A program made the translations under genes and the position numbers. The notes beneath the pieces were generated by a model. That model did no database searches. It had not been told where the DNA came from and saw only the letters and a program-made list of their open reading frames with translations. DNA of 64,000 bases from Sycon ciliatum. Its lineage: Eukaryota; Porifera; Calcarea; Leucosolenida; Sycettidae. The stretch is taken from the NCBI RefSeq assembly GCF_964019385.1, contig NC_088651.1, forward strand, positions 7,264,329 to 7,328,328. Reading direction: 5' to 3'. Below, piece by piece: positions 57,501 to 64,000 of this stretch (position 1 is the stretch's first letter; every line of letters begins with the position of its first letter).

Positions 57501-60500
57501 GTGAATAGTTTAGTCGCAAAGTGAAGATTCACGGGTAAAAAGCCCCAAACTTCTAGATAGGTTCTTTTTCAGCTTTCAGCAGCCCTGGGTGAGTTCTTTA
57601 GAGAAATGTGGCTATTTTTCATGGTGCTCTTGTCTATGTCCCGCAACACAACGAGATGAGGATGGTCATTGTCATTTTCTGAGCTGCGAACGGGCAGAAA
57701 GGTGAGAATATGTCGGATTTTGACCATTTGTGCTGACCTTTCAATTTCAACGTACCTCTCTATAACATGACCCAGCTGTAATTTCAGTGGTCGCATTGGT
57801 TTGATTTTTGGTTTGCTTGTAGGGCGCTGGCACCCGCATTCAGTGACCCAGAAAATTTGGCACTGCTGTGAATAGTTTAGTCGCAAAGTGAAGATTCACG
57901 GGTAAAAAGCCCCAAACTTCTAGATAGGTTCTTTTTCAGCTTTCAGCAGCCCTGGGCGAGTTCTTTAGAGAAATGTGGCTCTTTTTCATGGTGCTCTTGT
58001 CTATGTCCAGCTAACCAACGAGATGAGGATGGTCATTGTCATTTTCTAAGCTGCGAACGGGCAGAAAGGTGAGAAAATGTCGGATTTTGACCATTTGTGC
58101 TGACCTTTCAATTTCAACGTACCTCTCTATAACATGACCCAGCTGTAATTTCAGTGGGCGCATTGGTTTGATTTTTGGTTTGCTTGTAGGGCGCTGGCAC
58201 CCGCATTCAGTGACCCAGAAAATTTGGCTCTGCTGTGAATAGTTTAGTCGCAAAGTGAAGATTCACGGGTAAAAAGCCCCAATCTTCTAGATAGGTTCTT
58301 TTTCAGCTTTCAGCAGCCCTGGGTGAGTTCTTTAGAGAAATCTGGCTATTTTTCATGGTGCTATTTTCTATGTCCAGCTACACAACGAGATGAGGATGGT
58401 CATTGTCATTTTCTGAGCTGCGAACGGGCAGAAAGGTGAGAAAATGTCGGATTTTGACCATTTGTGCTGACCTTTCAATTTCAACGTACCTCTCTATAAC
58501 ATGACCCAGCTGTAATTTCAGTGGTCGCATTGGTTTGATTTTTGGTTTGCTTGTAGGGCGCTGGCACCCGCATTCAGTGACCCAGAAAATTTGGCACTGC
58601 TGTGAATAGTTTAGTCGCAAAGTGAAGATTCACGGGTAAAAAGCCCCAAACTTCTAGATAGGTTCTTTTTCAGCTTTCAGCAGCCCTGGGTGAGTTCTTT
58701 AGAGAAATGTGGCTCTTTTTCATGGTGCTATTTTCTATGTCCAGCTACAGAACGAGATGAGGATGGTCATTGTCATTTTCTGAGCTGCGAACGGGCAGAA
58801 AGGTGAGAAAATGTCGGATTTTGACCATTTGTGCTGACCTTTCAATTTCAACGTACCTCTCTATAACATGACCCAGCTGTAATTTCAGTGGTCGCATTGG
58901 TTTGATTTTTGGTTTGCTTGTAGGGCGCTGGCACCCGCATTCAGTGACCCAGAAAATTTGGCACTGCTGTGAATAGTTTAGTCGCAAAGTGAAGATTCAC
59001 GGGTAAAAAGCCCCAAACTTCTAGATAGGTTCTTTTCAGCTTTCAGCAGCCCTGGGCGAGATCTTTAGAGATATATGAGTCTTTTTCATGGTGCTCTTGT
59101 CTATGTCCAGCTAACCAACGAGATGAGGATGGTCATTGTCATTTTCTGAGCTGCGAACGGGCAGAAAGGTGAGAAAATGTCGGATTTTGACCATTTGTGC
59201 TGACCTTTCAATTTCAACGTACCTCTCTATAACATGACCCAGCTGTAATTTCAGTGGTCGCATTGGTTTGATTTTTGGTTTGCTTGTAGGGCGCTGGCAC
59301 CCGCATTCAGTGACCCAGAAAATTTGGCACTGCTGTGAATAGTTTAGTCGCAAAGTGAAGATTCACGGGTAAAAAGCCCCAAACTTCTAGATAGGTTCTT
59401 TTTCAGCTTTCAGCAGCCCTGGGTGAGTTCTTTAGAGAAATGTGGCTCTTTTTCATGGTGCTAATTTCTTTGTCCAGCTACAGAACGAGATGAGGATGGT
59501 CATTGTCATTTTCTGAGCTGCGAACGGGCAGAAAGGTGAGAAAATGTCGGATTTTGACCATTTGTGCTGACCTTTCAATTTCAACGTACCTGTCTATAAC
59601 ATGACCCAGCTGTAATTTCAGTGGTCGCATTGGTTTGATTTTTGGTTTGCTTGTAGGGCGCTGGCACCCGCATTCAGTGACCCAGAAAATTTGGCACTGC
59701 TGTGAATAGTTTAGTCGCAAAGTGAAGATTCACGGGTAAAAAGCCCCAAACTTCTAGATAGGTTCTTTTTCAGCTTTCAGCAGCCCTGGGTGAGTTCTTT
59801 AGAGAAATGTGGCTCTTTTTCATGGTGCTATTTTCTATGTCCAGCTACACAACGAGATGAGGATGGTCAATGTCATTTTCTGAGCTGCGAACGGGCAGAA
59901 AGGTGAGAAAATGTCGGATTTTGACCATTTGTGCTGACCTTTCAATTTCAACGTACCTCTCTATAACATGACCCAGCTGTAATTTCAGTGGTCGCATTGG
60001 TTTGATTTTTGGTTTGCTTGTAGGGCGCTGGCACCCGCATTCAGTGACCCAGAAAATTTGGCACTGCTGTGAATAGTTTAGTCGCAAAGTGAAGATTCAC
60101 GGGTAAAAAGCCCCAAACTTCTAGATAGGTTCTTTTTCAGCTTTCAGCAGCCCTGGGTGAGTTCTTTAGAGAAATGTGGCTCTTTTTCATGGTGTTATTT
60201 TCTATGTCCAGCTACAGAACGAGATGAGGATGGTCATTGTCATTTTCTGAGCTGCGAACGGGCAGAAAGGTGAGAAAATGTCGGATTTTGACCATTTGTG
60301 CTGACCTTTCAATTTCAACGTACCTCTCTATAACATGACCCAGCTGTAATTTCAGTGGTCGCATTGGTTTGATTTTTGGTTTGCTTGTAGGGCGCTGGCA
60401 CCCGCATTCAGTGACCCAGAAAATTTGGCACTGCTGTGAATAGTTTAGTCGCAAAGTGAAGATTCACGGGTAAAAAGCCCCAAACTTCTAGATAGGTTCT

Positions 60501-63500
60501 TTTTCAGCTTTCAGCAGCCCTGGGCGAGTTCTTTAGAGAAATGTGGCTATTTTTCATGGTGCTCTTGTCTATGTCCCGCAACACAACGAGATGAGGATGG
60601 TCATTGTCATTTTCTGAGCTGCGAACGGGCAGAAAGGTGAGAATATGTCGGATTTTGACCATTTGTGCTGACCTTTCAATTTCAACGTACCTCTCTATAA
60701 CATGACCCAGCTGTAATTTCAGTGGTCGCATTGGTTTGATTTTTGGTTTGGTTGTAGGGCGCTGGCACCCGCATTCAGTGACCCAGAAAATTTGGCACTG
60801 CTGTGAATAGTTTAGTCGCAAAGTGAAGATTCACGGGTAAAAAGCCCCAAACTTCTAGATAGGTTCTTTTTCAGCTTTCAGCAGCCCTTGGTGAGTTCTT
60901 TAGAGAAATGTGGCTCTTTTTCATGGTGCTATTTTCTATGTCCAGCTACACAACGAGATGAGGATGGTCATTGTCATTTTCTGAGCTGCGAACGGGCAGA
61001 ATGGTGAGAAAATGTCGGATTTTGACCATTTGTGCTGACCTTTCAATTTCAACGTACCTCTCTATAACATGACCCAGCTGTAATTTCAGTGGTCGCATTG
61101 GTTTGATTTTTGGTTTGCTTGTAGGGCGCTGGCACCCGCATTCAGTGACCCAGAAAATTTGGCATTGCTGTGAATAGTTTAGTCGCAAAGTGAAGATTCA
61201 CGGGTAAAAAGCCCCAAACTTCTAGATAGGTTCTTTTTCAGCTTTCAGCAGCCCTGGGCGAGTTCTTTAGAGATATGTGAGTCTTTTTCATATTGCTCTT
61301 GTCTATGTCCAGCTAACCAACGAGATGAGGATGGTCATTGTCATTTTCTAAGCTGCGAACGGGCAGAAAGGTGAGAAAATGTCGGATTTTGACCATTTGT
61401 GCTGACCTTTCAATTTCAACGTACCTCTCTATAACATGACCCAGCTGTAATTTCAGTGGTCGCATTGGTTTGATTTTTGGTTTGCTTGTAGGGCGCTGGC
61501 ACCCGCATTCAGTGACCCAGAAAATTTGGCACTGCTGTGAATAGTTTAGTCGCAAAGTGAAGATTCACGGGTAAAAAGCCCCAAACTTCTAGATAGGTTC
61601 TTTTTCAGCTTTCAGCAGCCCTGGGCGAGTTCTTTAGAGATATGTGAGTCTTTTTCATGGTGCTCTTGTCTATGTCCAGCTAACCAACGAGATGAGGATG
61701 GTCATTGTCATTTTCTAAGCTGCGAACGGGCAGAAAGGTGAGAAAATGTCGGATTTTGACCATTTGTGCTGACCTTTCAATTTCAACGTACCTCTCTATA
61801 ACATGACCCAGCTGTAATTTCAGTGGTCGCATTTGTTTCATTTTTGGTTTGCTTGTAGGGCGCTGGCACCCGCATTCAGTGACCCAGAAAATTTGGCACT
61901 GCTGTGAATAGTTTAGTCGCAAAGTGAAGATTCGCGGGTAAAAAGCCCCAAACTTCTAGATAGGTTCTTTTTCAGCTTTCAGCAGCCCTGGGTAAGTTCT
62001 TTAGAGAAATGTGGCTCTTTTTCATGGTGCTATTTTCTATGTCCAGCTACACAACGAGATGAGGATGGTCATTGTCATTTTCTGAGCTGCGAACGGGAAG
62101 AATGGTGAGAAAATGTCGGATTTTGACCATTTGTGCAGACCTTTCAATTTCAACGTACCTCTCTATAACATGACCCAGCTGTAATTTCAGTGGTCGCATT
62201 GGTTTGATTTTTGGTTTGCTTGTAGGGCGCTGGCACCCGCATTCAGTGACCCAGAAAATTTGGCACTGCTGTGAATAGTTTAGTCGCAAAGTGAAGATTC
62301 ACGGGTAAAAAGCCCCAAACTTCTAGATAGGTTCTTTTTCAGCTTTCAGCAGCCCTGGGTGAGTTCTTTAGAGAAATGTGGCTCTTTTTCATGGTGCTCT
62401 TGTCTATGTCCAGCAACACAACGAGATGAGGATGGTCATTGTCATTTTCTGAGCTGCGAACGGGCAGAAAGGTGAGAAAATGTCGGATTTTGACCATTTG
62501 TGCTGACCTTTCAATTTCAACGTACCTCTCTATAACATGACCCAGCTGTAATTTCAGTGGTCGCATTGGTTTGATTTTTGGTTTGCTTGTAGGGCGCTGG
62601 CACCCGCATTCAGTGACCCAGAAAATTTGGCACTGCTGTGAATAGTTTAGTCGCAAAGTGAAGATTCACGGGTAAAAAGCCCCAAACTTCTAGATAGGTT
62701 CTTTTTCAGCTTTCAGCAGCCCTGGGTGAGTTCTTTAGAGAAATGTGGCTCTTTTTCATGGTGCTATTTTCTATGTCCAGCTACAGAACGAGATGAGGAT
62801 GGTCATTGTCATTTTCTGAGCTGCGAACGGGCAGAAAGGTGAGAAAATGTCGGATTTTGACCATTTGTGCTGACCTTTCAATTTCAACGTACCTCTCTAT
62901 AACATGACCCAGCTGTAATTTCAGTGGTCGCATTGGTTTGATTTTTGGTTTGCTTGTAGGGCGCTGGCACCCGCATTCAGTGACCCAGAAAATTTGGCAC
63001 TGCTGTGAATAGTTTAGTCGCAAAGTGAAGATTCACGGGTAAAAAGCCCCAAACTTCTAGATAGGTTCTTTTCAGCTTTCAGCAGCCCTGGGCGAGATCT
63101 TTAGAGATATATGAGTCTTTTTCATGGTGCTCTTGTCTATGTCCAGCTAACCAACGAGATGAGGATGGTCATTGTCATTTTCTGAGCTGCGAACGGGCAG
63201 AAAGGTGAGAAAATGTCGGATTTTGACCATTTGTGCTGACCTTTCAATTTCAACGTACCTCTCTATAACATGACCCAGCTGTAATTTCAGTGGTCGCATT
63301 GGTTTGATTTTTGGTTTGCTTGTAGGGCGCTGGCACCCGCATTCAGTGACCCAGAAAATTTGGCACTGCTGTGAATAGTTTAGTCGCAAAGTGAAGATTC
63401 ACGGGTAAAAAGCCCCAAACTTCTAGATAGGTTCTTTTTCAGCTTTCAGCAGCCCTGGGTGAGTTCTTTAGAGAAATGTGGCTCTTTTTCATGGTGCTAA

Positions 63501-64000
63501 TTTCTTTGTCCAGCTACAGAACGAGATGAGGATGGTCATTGTCATTTTCTGAGCTGCGAACGGGCAGAAAGGTGAGAAAATGTCGGATTTTGACCATTTG
63601 TGCTGACCTTTCAATTTCAACGTACCTGTCTATAACATGACCCAGCTGTAATTTCAGTGGTCGCATTGGTTTGATTTTTGGTTTGCTTGTAGGGCGCTGG
63701 CACCCGCATTCAGTGACCCAGAAAATTTGGCACTGCTGTGAATAGTTTAGTCGCAAAGTGAAGATTCACGGGTAAAAAGCCCCAAACTTCTAGATAGGTT
63801 CTTTTTCAGCTTTCAGCAGCCCTGGGTGAGTTCTTTAGAGAAATGTGGCTCTTTTTCATGGTGCTATTTTCTATGTCCAGCTACACAACGAGATGAGGAT
63901 GGTCAATGTCATTTTCTGAGCTGCGAACGGGCAGAAAGGTGAGAAAATGTCGGATTTTGACCATTTGTGCTGACCTTTCAATTTCAACGTACCTCTCTAT
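54505..64000 (-). repeat. 367 bp satellite array, about 26 monomers, open at the right edge
   Basis: Head-to-tail monomers of 366-367 bp with landmarks ACGAGATGAGGATGGTCATT, GATTTTGACCATTTGTGCTG, TGACCCAGCTGTAATTTCAG, GATTTTTGGTTTGCTTGTAG and AAAAGCCCCAAACTTCTAGA. The first monomers (54505-56100) are more diverged (CCCACATTCAG, GGGCATAAAGG) than those from about 56170 on (CCCGCATTCAG, GGGCAGAAAGG). Nearly every later monomer has an 80-codon frame on the - strand (MRLNYSQQCQIFWVTECGCQ at its start). 367 is not a multiple of 3, so the frame does not run through. Very likely a satellite rather than a gene array; a centromeric or heterochromatic location is possible but not shown. Confidence 0.95.

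Overview
The window is nuclear DNA of an animal, most likely an early-branching marine invertebrate; a sponge or cnidarian would fit, but the taxon is inferred and not proven. The evidence is spliced genes with GT-AG introns, tRNA-derived SINEs, very many short terminal-inverted-repeat elements (MITEs), long TG microsatellites, and protein families common in sponge and cnidarian repeats (a RAG1-N-like element, a DIRS-like retroelement, a retroelement tail with a CCHC plus restriction-like nuclease). Nothing looks prokaryotic. Most open frames in the window are chance frames or readings of microsatellites.

Layout. 1-10822: the 3' part of an SH3BP5 (Sab/REI-1) family gene on the + strand, eight exons whose phases all agree, with introns full of nested MITEs, SINEs and a 2.2 kb foldback element. 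10823-16450: gene-poor, with TG microsatellites, repeats tied to them, and two small retroelement-tail fragments on opposite strands. 16542-19250: exons of a second + strand gene of unknown function. 19973-21033: a piggyBac-like non-autonomous element with TTAA ends. 21503-22039: a decayed frame resembling the integrin beta I-like (vWA) domain. 23789-25419: a broken mobile element whose product resembles the N-terminal half of RAG1 (zinc-binding region plus RING). 25420-41400: almost only repeats (foldbacks, MITEs, minisatellites, a 5'-truncated non-LTR retrotransposon inside a MITE). 40745-41385: a palindrome carrying two mirror-image hammerhead ribozymes, itself hit by a MITE. 41468-42373: the C-terminal nuclease domain of a retroelement. 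42807-42850 and 44261-44324: two more hammerhead ribozymes on the - strand. 43858-46550: a decayed DIRS-like retroelement with a partly duplicated 5' end. 46981-47420: a 22-copy, 20 bp minisatellite. 48543-49770: a 1.2 kb nearly pure TG tract. 50392-54325: MITEs and SINEs, including one insertion whose empty site also lies in the window. 54505-64000: a 367 bp satellite array running off the right edge.

Only the SH3BP5-like gene (a predicted Rab11 guanine-nucleotide exchange factor and JNK-binding coiled-coil protein) and the unknown gene at 16542-19250 look like host genes. The rest is a layered record of transposition. The most notable items are the RAG1-N-like element, the four hammerhead ribozymes, the MITE whose terminal repeat has become a 12-copy minisatellite, and the higher-order structure of the satellite array.
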